DNA of 64,000 nucleotides from Dehalobacterium formicoaceticum (GTDB taxonomy: Bacteria; Bacillota; Dehalobacteriia; Dehalobacteriales; Dehalobacteriaceae), in assembly GCF_002224645.1 (NCBI RefSeq), contig NZ_CP022121.1, positions 124,001-188,000 on the forward strand, given 5' to 3'. Both the position numbers and the translations under genes were made by a program. Position 1 is the first letter of the stretch, and each line of letters begins with the position of its first letter. Below the pieces are notes generated by a model. That model did no database searches and was not told the origin of the DNA. It worked only from the letters and a program-made list of their open reading frames with translations. Of this stretch, positions 57,729-64,000 are shown piece by piece.

Positions 57729-58967
57729 CTATTTCATTTCCATGCCGAAACTCTGGTTGGGATGGTTCAGGCATTGCTCTACCGTTTGCCCGGTCAGTGA
57801 CCATAGGACGCCGTATTCGGTAAGAGTGACACCTTTTTCCTCCATCAGCTTTTCGCCGTATCTATGGAGATTCGCACAGGAAAACAACTCGCTTTCACAT
57901 TCAATGCAGTATTTAGTCAGCATAAATTTGGCGTAATCCGCAGGGGTAGTCGCCTCACGGATGACTGAAAAATTCTTTATCTGCTGTGAAAGCTCCAGTG
58001 CATCCTCCAAGGAAAATTCCCCCGGCACGGCTTCCAGCATCGCCTTGTAGGTTGGAATACTGCGCTTATCTGCCATGCGCCGGAGCTGTTCCGCCAGCTC
58101 ATTGACCAGACCATAGCAGTCGCCCTCCGAGGCATACAGGGCGTCATTTATTTTTTCGGTGAGGCTTGGCGCCATGCAGTCCTCCGCCGAAAATGCACAT
58201 TCCTCCGGGGAAGCCGCTCCGACAGCATCGACCGCCTGCAAAAGCGTCGCATCCCCGGCAGGGAGCTTCAGGTAGACAGACGGTTCACTGTCCTGTGCAA
58301 GGCCGTTAAAATATCCCTTGGTTACACGGAGAAGCACGGTGTAATCCGGCTTTTCAAGGGAAACCGCATCGCCGCTGTGGTAGTCCGCTGCAATCTCACC
58401 GTTCTGCACCACATAGCCATGAGGCGTGAATACGCCACCCTCGCCCTCACGCATCTCTCTGCCAATTTTACCAAAGTCCAAATATGCGTAGACTTCATCC
58501 GATACATTTTCCAGCGCCGGTACAAAGTCATTATCCGCGTAAAATTTGCCGAGGGAAGCATCGTCATGAGCTTCGTAGGCAACTTGGCAATGCGCCATGC
58601 TGTGTGTCATATTGATGAGCCGATCCACCGGAATGGGAGCGTACTGAGTCTGAACGGCATCCATCATCACCATGCCCTCAAAGCAGTCCAGTTCCCATGC
58701 ACTCAAGGAAGACAGCCGCTGGGCGAGGTGGTTCAGCTCATGAAGATTGATATCGGGCTGGATAAATTGCGGCAGATAGTCCAGCTGGCAGCTTAAAACC
58801 TCCGCAGAATAAACGGTGTCCCCGGCGGTTCCCGCTCTTTCCAACGCATCCGCCAGCTCATAGGGTGTGGCGGGGAGTGCGATTTCTGCCGACGGATTTA
58901 TACCGGAAGGGTTCCACCGGCTGAGTTCTACTGAAAAAATTTTTTCTTCTCTGGCGTTAACGCTCAT
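57729..58967 (-). CDS. ArdA-like antirestriction protein
   Basis: 412 residues from ATG 58967 (GGAGG upstream). Central segments such as ALERAGTAGDTVYSAEVLSC, LNHLAQRLSSLSAWELDCFE and KFYADNDFVPALENVSDEVY recall ArdA-type DNA-mimic domains of Gram-positive elements. The whole protein is very acidic, as expected of a DNA mimic that inhibits type I restriction enzymes. It ends NHPNQSFGMEMK, a tail of the shared type; delivery of an antirestriction protein with the DNA would be useful. Confidence 0.75.
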   Translation of the reverse strand: MSVNAREEKIFSVELSRWNPSGINPSAEIALPATPYELADALERAGTAGDTVYSAEVLSCQLDYLPQFIQPDINLHELNHLAQRLSSLSAWELDCFEGMVMMDAVQTQYAPIPVDRLINMTHSMAHCQVAYEAHDDASLGKFYADNDFVPALENVSDEVYAYLDFGKIGREMREGEGGVFTPHGYVVQNGEIAADYHSGDAVSLEKPDYTVLLRVTKGYFNGLAQDSEPSVYLKLPAGDATLLQAVDAVGAASPEECAFSAEDCMAPSLTEKINDALYASEGDCYGLVNELAEQLRRMADKRSIPTYKAMLEAVPGEFSLEDALELSQQIKNFSVIREATTPADYAKFMLTKYCIECESELFSCANLHRYGEKLMEEKGVTLTEYGVLWSLTGQTVEQCLNHPNQSFGMEMK

Positions 58968-59012
58968 ATTGATACCTCCGTTTGATTGATCACTGCAATG
59001 CACATCCGTCGG

Positions 59013-59627
59013 TTACACGAAAACCGCTCCGTCGCACCACTTTTTCATGGCGTTGTACAGCAACAGTACCTTGGTTTGATCCGATACCTCCTGCCATGTG
59101 GCCGGTTTGAACTGCCGAAGCCCGTATTGGCGTTCCCCTTCAAAATATGCAAGAATGCCGATGTGGCAGGGGATCTCCTCGGCGATTCTGGCGGTAAGGG
59201 CTGTCGGCACGCAGTAGTAATTTTCGTTTCCATGAAAGTTATGGCCGTTTCTGCTTTTGAAATCCTGATAGGTGATTTTGACTTCAAAACAGGTGACCAT
59301 CATGCCGATATGCCAGTTATGGCACCGCAGGACGCAGCCATGGCATTTCTGTGCATTTTGCTCTGTGCTGCCGTCCCGAAAGCATTTTCCGGGTTCATGC
59401 CTATACCCCGTCAGGCACGGTTCCTTTTCGGAAAACCGCTCCGCATCCAAAAGCCTGCAGAGATATTCCTCATTCTCGTAATAGTCCTCAAACCGAATAC
59501 TGTCTACGATCCCTGACGGCGTCCATACCTCATCCGCCCACCGGACGGTTCGCTTTTCGGTATGCAGCTTTGGGCGATAGTGATGAGTCAGTGCCTTAAT
59601 CCGTTTTGTTAATTCGGTTTCCATCAT
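59013..59627 (-). CDS. Putative PD-(D/E)XK nuclease-like protein with Cys cluster
   Basis: 204 residues. The order VWTPSGIVDSIRFEDYYEN (Asp), then VTCFEVKITYQDFKS (E-x-K) fits a PD-(D/E)XK or MmcB-like nuclease core, with an inserted Cys/His cluster (CLTGYRHEPGKC, KCHGCVLRCHNWH) that may bind zinc. The stop of the next upstream gene overlaps its start region by about 30 bases. Could act in DNA processing of the element. Confidence 0.65.
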   Translation of the reverse strand: MMETELTKRIKALTHHYRPKLHTEKRTVRWADEVWTPSGIVDSIRFEDYYENEEYLCRLLDAERFSEKEPCLTGYRHEPGKCFRDGSTEQNAQKCHGCVLRCHNWHIGMMVTCFEVKITYQDFKSRNGHNFHGNENYYCVPTALTARIAEEIPCHIGILAYFEGERQYGLRQFKPATWQEVSDQTKVLLLYNAMKKWCDGAVFV

Positions 59628-59847
59628 TCACCTCGTTTTTCCTGCGTTTTGCAATTTTCTGCATATCGCTTCTGAGACAATCGCCCTCCGAGCTATAGCA
59701 GATAAATCCATGGGATGGGTACGGGCAGCTGCCGCAGCTTTGGAATGGGCCGCGTGGCCGTTCAGCCGATGGTATTTTGCCTACGGTGACGAGATTGTTT
59801 GAATCGTAGCAGGCGGTTTGTTTATTTCTTTTATAGCGTACCAACAT
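59596..59847 (-). CDS. Small Cys-containing protein, first gene of the element on the right
   Basis: 83 residues from ATG 59847 (GGAG five bases upstream). Basic, with CGSCPYPSHGFICYSSEGDC as a possible zinc ribbon. Overlaps the 59627 gene. No family recognised. A long hairpin with T-run is in its leader (59869-59919). Confidence 0.65.
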   Translation of the reverse strand: MLVRYKRNKQTACYDSNNLVTVGKIPSAERPRGPFQSCGSCPYPSHGFICYSSEGDCLRSDMQKIAKRRKNEVNDGNRINKTD

Positions 59848-59868
59848 GGCTACTCCTTTCCAGAAAAC

Positions 59869-59919
59869 AAAAAAAGCCGGAAAATAAAGTGCGTTTCCGC
59901 ACTCCAATTCTCCGGCTTT
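59869..59919 (-). terminator. Terminator-like hairpin in the leader of the 59847 gene
   Basis: Leftward AAAGCCGGA (59919-59911) / TCCGGCTTT (59881-59873) with a nested AGTGCG/CGCACT stem, then seven T. Ends about 22 bases before the ATG. Confidence 0.75.
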
Positions 59920-59958
59920 CCGATGCTTTCATTTTTAATGTGATTTTGGTGTATATAT

Positions 59959-60015
59959 AAAAAGGGCGCTAACTTTATCGGCTTTCAATCAGCCTTAAAA
60001 ATCAGCGCCCTTTTT
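59959..60015 (-). terminator. Terminator-like inverted repeat at the right end of the element
   Basis: Perfect 12-bp inverted repeat AAAAAGGGCGCT / AGCGCCCTTTTT, 33-base loop, T-run on both strands. No gene in 59920-60249 apart from these hairpins. Confidence 0.7.
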
Positions 60016-60045
60016 GGTTTCAGCTCATTCCTTTGATTGTATTTT

Positions 60046-60092
60046 GAGTGGCGCCCTTTTTCATTTTCTCTGTGCGAAAAAGGGCGCCACTC
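60046..60092. repeat. Perfect 17-bp inverted repeat
   Basis: GAGTGGCGCCCTTTTTC (60046-60062) and GAAAAAGGGCGCCACTC (60076-60092), loop 13. Shares GGGCGC and the A/T run with the repeat at 59959. May be a terminator, an element end or recombinase site. Confidence 0.75.
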
Positions 60093-60158
60093 ATGAATGT
60101 TCTTACTTGTAGGTTTGAGTCCTGTCTGAGTGAAGCTTTTACCCTAATAAATCTACGA

Positions 60159-60192
60159 GAAAAGGGCTTCCACTTTTCATCGTGGAAGCCCT
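60159..60192 (-). terminator. Probable terminator of tRNA-Ala
   Basis: Leftward AGGGCTTCCAC (60192-60182) / GTGGAAGCCCT (60173-60163) then TTTCTC, 58 bases after the tRNA 3' end. Confidence 0.8.
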
Positions 60193-60249
60193 CGAAAGGC
60201 TTGGATTTACTGGCTTTGTAAGCAATAAATCTTTTTTGCCTTTTGTTTT

Positions 60250-60325
60250 TGGTGGAGATAAGGGGATTCGAACCCCTGGCCTCCTGAATGCCATTCAGGC
60301 GCGATCCCAACTTCGCCATATCCCC
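60250..60325 (-). tRNA. tRNA-Ala (anticodon GGC)
   Basis: 76 bases including an encoded CCA. Acceptor GGGGATA pairs with TATCTCC; anticodon stem CCTGA/TCAGG with loop ATGGCAT, anticodon GGC at 60292-60290; T-arm AGGGG-TTCGAAT-CCCCT. Its 3' end faces the conjugative element, the usual arrangement for integration by a tyrosine recombinase, though no integrase gene is in the window. Confidence 0.96.
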
Positions 60326-60420
60326 AGGATGTTTTGCTAAGTTACAAAACTCATTATATAAAATTGATTAATGCTTGTCAATACTCAAAAATAATTTCTC
60401 TCCAAAAACCTATGCTAAAC

Positions 60421-61164
60421 CTATGCTTTAAGGCAAATAAAATACATCCGTTCATCCTGCTCAAGGTTCAATGGTCGGTCCCAAAGATTCGAGACCACTG
60501 CTTCTAATTTAAAGCCCATCTTTTCCATTAGTTCCTTCATCATTTCCATGGGATAGCATCTTTGCTGGTGTTCCTCCACATATTTTCGGAAAAGTCCATT
60601 TTTTTCTTCAATAAAAAAGGTAAGTTCCATATTCATCAAAGGATTTTGAGAAAAATCATTTTCCCAAAACAGATAAAGGCCTTCCTCTTTCTGCATCCAC
60701 TCAGCGTCAGCCAGAATATCTTCATAATAATGGGGTGTGCGCAAGTCAAAAATAAAACTCCCCCCAGGCTTAAGGACATGATAAATATTTTTCAAACCCC
60801 GTTCCAAAGCGCTTTCATCCGTGAGATAATTTAAAGTATCACAAAGGCAGATCGCACTATCCACCGGCTTCGGCAGCTGAATCTCTTCAATATCCATTTC
60901 CAGCAATAAAGAGGAAAGGTTTTTTTCAAATAACCGATCCTGACAGACAGACAGCATCTCCGGGGAATTATCAATGCCAATAACCTGATACCCGCCTTGA
61001 ACCAAGGGTAGCAGCAGGTTGCCGGTGCCGCAGCCCACATCCAATACCTGATGGGGGACAATATTCAGCTTTTGCCACTGATGTTCCAAACCCCGCACCC
61101 AGTCTTGATAATTAACATGTCCCATCAGACGATCATATACAGCTGCCATAGATTGATAGATCAT
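60421..61164 (-). CDS. SAM-dependent methyltransferase of the rsfS cluster
   Basis: About 247 residues from ATG 61164 (AGGA upstream, two bases after the rsfS stop). Motif I VLDVGCGTGNLLLPL, then IGIDNSPEML and LKPGGSFIFDLRTPHYY. This class I methyltransferase is commonly found next to rsfS in Clostridia; substrate unknown, possibly ribosome-related. Confidence 0.9.
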   Translation of the reverse strand: MIYQSMAAVYDRLMGHVNYQDWVRGLEHQWQKLNIVPHQVLDVGCGTGNLLLPLVQGGYQVIGIDNSPEMLSVCQDRLFEKNLSSLLLEMDIEEIQLPKPVDSAICLCDTLNYLTDESALERGLKNIYHVLKPGGSFIFDLRTPHYYEDILADAEWMQKEEGLYLFWENDFSQNPLMNMELTFFIEEKNGLFRKYVEEHQQRCYPMEMMKELMEKMGFKLEAVVSNLWDRPLNLEQDERMYFICLKA

Positions 61165-61166
61165 GG

Positions 61167-61520
61167 CTATTCCTGCTCTCGAAGGTAAGTAAATTTTGCA
61201 TCGCCCCACAGACGTTCCAGATTATAGTATAAGCGCTCTTCTTCCTGGAAGACATGGACGACCACACCGCCAAAATCCATCAGAATCCAACGGCCTTCCT
61301 TTAACCCCTCTATACGTAGAGCCGGCTGTCCTCCGGCCAATTTTACCTCTTCATTGATAAATTCACAAATGGCCTGTACCTGATTGATATTATTCCCGGA
61401 GCAAATTACAAAATAGTCGGCAATAAGAGAAATCTCCTGCAAATCCATAATAACAACATTCATGCCTTTCTTTTTTACTGCAGCTTGTGCCGCAATCCTT
61501 GATAATTCATAAGAAGTCAA
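61167..61520 (-). CDS. rsfS: RsfS ribosome silencing factor
   Basis: About 117 residues from a TTG start at 61520, chosen because AAAGGAG lies eight bases upstream and this gives the usual length. Core NVVIMDLQEISLIADYFVIC, GLKEGRWILMDFGGVVVHVF. RsfS binds uL14 and keeps 50S subunits from joining when nutrients are scarce. Confidence 0.94.
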   Translation of the reverse strand: MTSYELSRIAAQAAVKKKGMNVVIMDLQEISLIADYFVICSGNNINQVQAICEFINEEVKLAGGQPALRIEGLKEGRWILMDFGGVVVHVFQEEERLYYNLERLWGDAKFTYLREQE

Positions 61521-61549
61521 ATTTTTTTCTCCTTTCAGATGCACCTGTT

Positions 61550-62149
61550 TTATTTCCTGATTAAAGATAATTGTTGATACATGAGTGTAGAATTGGGATG
61601 AATGACCTGACCTTTTTTTCGAAGCAGATTAAGGGTGCCTTCCAGCGCGTGCTTCAATGCCAGATCAAGGTCATAATAAACCTCCCGACGCAGCTCTTCA
61701 ACTCCCGGCCAGCGGCGGTTGGGTTCGATTAAATCCGCCAAATATATAATCTTATCCAATAAAGAGAGATGCTCACCCCCCACTGTATGTTTAGCGATGG
61801 CATCTAAGACTTCCTGATCCTGTATGCCCAGTTCCTTCTTTACCAGCAAAGCACCAACGGGAGCATGAAGCACCACGGGATGAATCCGCTCTTCCCTTAA
61901 TATGGTTAAACCATAATTTGTTGCCATCTCTAATAGCTCTTCCGGAGGATATTCCCGGGCATAATCATGAAGCATACCGGCCAGCCAGGCTTTTTCCGGA
62001 TCAGCACCCCAAAATTCTGCCAATTTCTGAGCAGTTTCTGCCACCCCTAAGGCATGACGATAACGAGGAGTGGATAACTTTTCTTTAATCACCCTCTGAT
62101 ATGCCATATGTGTCTTATCTGCCCTATCTGTCATAAATTTTTGCCCCAT
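61550..62149 (-). CDS. yqeK: YqeK, HD-domain diadenosine tetraphosphatase
   Basis: About 199 residues. HD motif in RHALGVAETAQKLAEFWG and AGMLHDYARE, later VVLHAPVGALL and LSLLDKIIYLADLIEPNR. YqeK hydrolyses Ap4A symmetrically. ATG at 62149 preferred over a TTG at 62182. Part of the nadD-yqeK-rsfS cluster. Confidence 0.93.
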   Translation of the reverse strand: MGQKFMTDRADKTHMAYQRVIKEKLSTPRYRHALGVAETAQKLAEFWGADPEKAWLAGMLHDYAREYPPEELLEMATNYGLTILREERIHPVVLHAPVGALLVKKELGIQDQEVLDAIAKHTVGGEHLSLLDKIIYLADLIEPNRRWPGVEELRREVYYDLDLALKHALEGTLNLLRKKGQVIHPNSTLMYQQLSLIRK

Positions 62150-62226
62150 CCTGTTATTTCCCTTTATTAAATACCCTATCAACTAATTCCATATTAACCC
62201 GGATTTTTCCTCCCAAAAGATAAGTA

Positions 62227-62288
62227 AACCTCCTTTTTTCTTTTACTAAAGGAGGTTAAGAATTTTTTATACTTTCAAAAAGTATAAA
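62227..62288. repeat. Two short inverted repeats between yqeK and the RRM gene
   Basis: AACCTCCTTT / AAAGGAGGTT (62227-62257) and TTTATACTTT / AAAGTATAAA (62266-62288). They may end or process the RRM transcript; neither has an ideal leftward T-run. Confidence 0.5.
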
Positions 62289-62319
62289 TTAAAAAGGTTG
62301 ATGCCAAGAACTCTGTTGA

Positions 62320-62565
62320 TCATTCTCGGGGTTTTGCCTCACTCACAGTAAGAACTCGTCCGGAAAACTCCCGTCCGTTCATCGCTTCAATCATTTTCTC
62401 TACATCTTCATCATTGACCTCAACAAAACCAAAGCCCTTGCTGCGCCCGGTTTCCCGATCCGTAATAATTCGACTGTTCATAACCTCACCATGTGCGCCA
62501 AAGGCTGTTGTTAATTCTTCTGATTTAGTCGACCAGGGCAAATTCCCTACATATAGTGTCCGCAT
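62320..62565 (-). CDS. RNA-binding protein with one RRM
   Basis: 81 residues consisting of one RRM: RNP2 LYVGNLP and RNP1 GFGFVEV are intact. Stand-alone RRM proteins of this size are known in cyanobacteria and some Clostridia and are often cold- or stress-related. Sits between nadD and yqeK. Confidence 0.92.
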   Translation of the reverse strand: MRTLYVGNLPWSTKSEELTTAFGAHGEVMNSRIITDRETGRSKGFGFVEVNDEDVEKMIEAMNGREFSGRVLTVSEAKPRE

Positions 62566-62598
62566 TATTCTTCACCTCACAAGTAACATTTATAACTA

Positions 62599-63222
62599 TT
62601 ATTTACCCGGAGATGAAGAATATACTTCCCGATATAAATCATGTTGATAAATATAATTCTCCACCGGTTCCGGCAACAAATATTTAATAGGACGGTGTTC
62701 GGCCACCCGCCTGCGAATATCCGAGGAGGAAATCGCCAATGCAGGAACTTCCATAAAAATTATCTTCCGGATGAATTTATCCGGCAGTTGGTGCAGATCA
62801 TCTAAATGGAATCCTGGTCTGGTTGCCGCAATAAACTGACAATATTCCATCAACTTATCTACATTCTTCCATGTAATAATTTCTAAAATTGCATCGGCAC
62901 CGGTAATGAAATAGAGCTCCGCATCCGAACCATATTGTTCCACAAATTGGGACATGGTATCAATGGCATAAGAATATCCCGGCCGATCCAATTCCACTCG
63001 GGAAATTTGAAAATAAGGATTGCTTTTCACTGCCAATTCAGTCATGTTATATCGATGTTCCGCCGCCGTGATTTGCCGTTCTTTTTTATGAGGCGGACGT
63101 CCCGAGGGAACAAAGATAACCTTGTCCAGTTTGTACCCGTAGCGGGCAGCCTCTGCAGTTACCAAATGACCGTAATGGATAGGGTCAAAGGTACCTCCCA
63201 TAATACCGATTGCTTTATTCAT
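62599..63222 (-). CDS. nadD: NadD, nicotinate-nucleotide adenylyltransferase
   Basis: 207 residues. [18 protein letters not shown] (HxGH) and [13 protein letters not shown] (ISSTxIR) motifs of the NadD family. Makes nicotinate adenine dinucleotide for NAD synthesis. Usual neighbour of yhbY and yqeK. Confidence 0.95.
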   Translation of the reverse strand: MNKAIGIMGGTFDPIHYGHLVTAEAARYGYKLDKVIFVPSGRPPHKKERQITAAEHRYNMTELAVKSNPYFQISRVELDRPGYSYAIDTMSQFVEQYGSDAELYFITGADAILEIITWKNVDKLMEYCQFIAATRPGFHLDDLHQLPDKFIRKIIFMEVPALAISSSDIRRRVAEHRPIKYLLPEPVENYIYQHDLYREVYSSSPGK

Positions 63223-63290
63223 AGCTCCGCCTTATTCCCGATTTTGTCATCACGATAACAAAATCCTTGTTTTAAATAAAGAATGAATAC

Positions 63291-63581
63291 TCAAGGCAGT
63301 TCAATTTGAGGCTTCTTTTCCGACCTGCGAAAAAGAAGGATATTCCTCCCAATAACCTGAACCAATTCGGCATTGATGGCGGAAACGATTTCATTCCCTG
63401 CTTCTCTGGGATCCTCATCGCTGTTGGACAGCACCTTAACCTTAATCAGTTCCCGGGCTTCCAAAGCATCACTCAGTTGTTTGATCAGGTTTTCGTTTAA
63501 ACCACCCTTACCGATTTGAAAAATAGGATCAATCCCTGTGCCTAAAGCACGTAAATACCTGCGTTGTTTTCCAGTCAGCAT
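63291..63581 (-). CDS. yhbY: YhbY, CRM-domain ribosome-associated RNA-binding protein
   Basis: 96 residues: LTGKQRRYLRALGTGIDPIF, the CRM loop GKGGLNENLI and GRNILLFRRS. Binds pre-50S particles. Between obg and nadD, the normal order. Confidence 0.94.
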   Translation of the reverse strand: MLTGKQRRYLRALGTGIDPIFQIGKGGLNENLIKQLSDALEARELIKVKVLSNSDEDPREAGNEIVSAINAELVQVIGRNILLFRRSEKKPQIELP

Positions 63582-63710
63582 AGTTTACCGACACTTAGCC
63601 GGAACCACACCTCCCCCTCACATTAATTTAGGCTATTATATCACATTTTTCTTATTTACCCAATCATTTAATATCTTTCTCCGATCCTTTCAACCTTACG
63701 TCCGGATGTT

Positions 63711-63736
63711 CAAAAAGCAGGTCTGAAAAGACCTGC
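63711..63736 (-). terminator. Terminator downstream of obg
   Basis: Leftward GCAGGTC (63736-63730), loop, GACCTGC (63723-63717), then TTTTTG, six bases after the obg stop. Confidence 0.85.
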
Positions 63737-63741
63737 CATAA

Positions 63742-64000
63742 TTAGTCCGCAAAATCGAATTCCAAAGAACTGATCTGGATTACATCTCCTGCCTTTGCCC
63801 CTTTTTCTCTTAATGCTTGATCCAAACCCATAACCTTAAAAATACGTTGCAGCCTGCGCACTGCCGCATCATTATTAAAATCGGTCATGGCTACATGCTT
63901 CTCCACTTCTTCACCGGAGACGACAAAAAATCCTGCATCATTTCGAGAGATTTTAAATCTCTCTTGGGGAATTACTTTTACCTGTCTGATTTCCGTTTCC
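63742..64000 (-). CDS. obg: Obg GTPase, C-terminal OCT domain (partial, runs off the window)
   Basis: The last 85 residues are present: KVIPQERFKISRNDAGFFVV, VSGEEVEKHVAMTDFNNDAA, VRRLQRIFKVMGLDQALREK, GAKAGDVIQI, which is the Obg C-terminal domain. The GTPase part lies beyond base 64000. Ribosome assembly and stress GTPase; first gene of the yhbY-nadD block. Confidence 0.92.
   Translation of the reverse strand, partial: ETEIRQVKVIPQERFKISRNDAGFFVVSGEEVEKHVAMTDFNNDAAVRRLQRIFKVMGLDQALREKGAKAGDVIQISSLEFDFAD

Noticed and set aside
14876-60249. Integrase or excisionase within the element
   Set aside because: No tyrosine (R..HxxR..Y) or serine recombinase-like protein found among the readable genes.
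60020-60319. Leftward open frame of 99 codons across the tRNA-Ala
   Set aside because: It runs through the tRNA and three terminator-like hairpins and has no ribosome binding site; typical artefact at tRNA loci.
1-64000. CRISPR array or rRNA genes
   Set aside because: No regularly spaced short repeats with unique spacers and no rRNA segments seen.

Overview
The window looks like a chromosome segment of a Gram-positive, Clostridia-type bacterium (Firmicutes). The right end carries the conserved block obg - yhbY - nadD - yqeK - rsfS - SAM methyltransferase followed by tRNA-Ala(GGC), an order typical of Clostridia. An RRM protein between nadD and yqeK and a kdp locus make a Peptococcaceae-like host (Desulfitobacterium/Dehalobacter type) plausible, but this is inference.

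Layout: (1) 1-10.2 kb, high-affinity K+ uptake: kdpD (partial, leftward), a CBS-domain protein, kdpE and a rightward operon of a 31-aa peptide, kdpF, kdpA, kdpB, a 117-aa membrane-anchored protein, kdpC, a TPR protein and two single-domain TrkA-N proteins. Four promoters here share the same three upstream half-sites and -10 box at identical spacing, which looks like a KdpE regulon signature. (2) 10.2-14.7 kb, leftward: an ABC-2 exporter with its TetR regulator, a decayed IS1182-type transposase, and a membrane protein with a second TetR; both TetR genes have consensus promoters with palindromic operators on the spacer or -10. (3) 14.9-59.9 kb, a large integrative and conjugative element (ICE), nearly all leftward and apparently GC-richer than its surroundings. 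(4) 60.2-64 kb, the chromosomal block.

The ICE encodes a conjugation system (VirD4 coupling protein, VirB4, VirB6-like, PrgI/VirB3-like, a DUF3852-type pilin-like protein, a NlpC/P60+M23 wall hydrolase, a Sel1-fused MobP-type relaxase, an RHH accessory protein and a Toprim protein). It also carries a whole Gram-positive Tad/Flp pilus set: TadZ, CpaB, TadA, TadB, TadC, prepilin peptidase, TadE-like pseudopilins and two near-identical pilin-like genes flanking a 1.3-kilo-residue SLH surface protein. Defence and establishment functions include a repeat-rich C5 methyltransferase, a Dam-type methylase, an ArdA-like antirestriction protein, an amidoligase/gamma-glutamylcyclotransferase pair, an AbiE toxin-antitoxin pair and several DUF proteins. 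Many of these cargo proteins, together with the relaxase and the primase-like protein but not the machine components, end in a similar methionine-rich or hydrophobic tail after an acidic/Gln-rich linker; this could be a shared transfer signal. Terminator-like hairpins sit just upstream of many ICE genes and suggest attenuation with antitermination. Rightward AT-rich cargo units (VOC protein; 55-aa protein; AraC-MetAP-ABM-helical repeat cluster with a duplicated leader of about 200 bp) are inserted in the leftward operon.

No integrase or excisionase gene is visible. The tRNA-Ala 3' end faces the ICE, so it is a candidate attachment site, but no second copy of it was found by eye in the window. 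All family names come from reading the sequence; no database search was possible.
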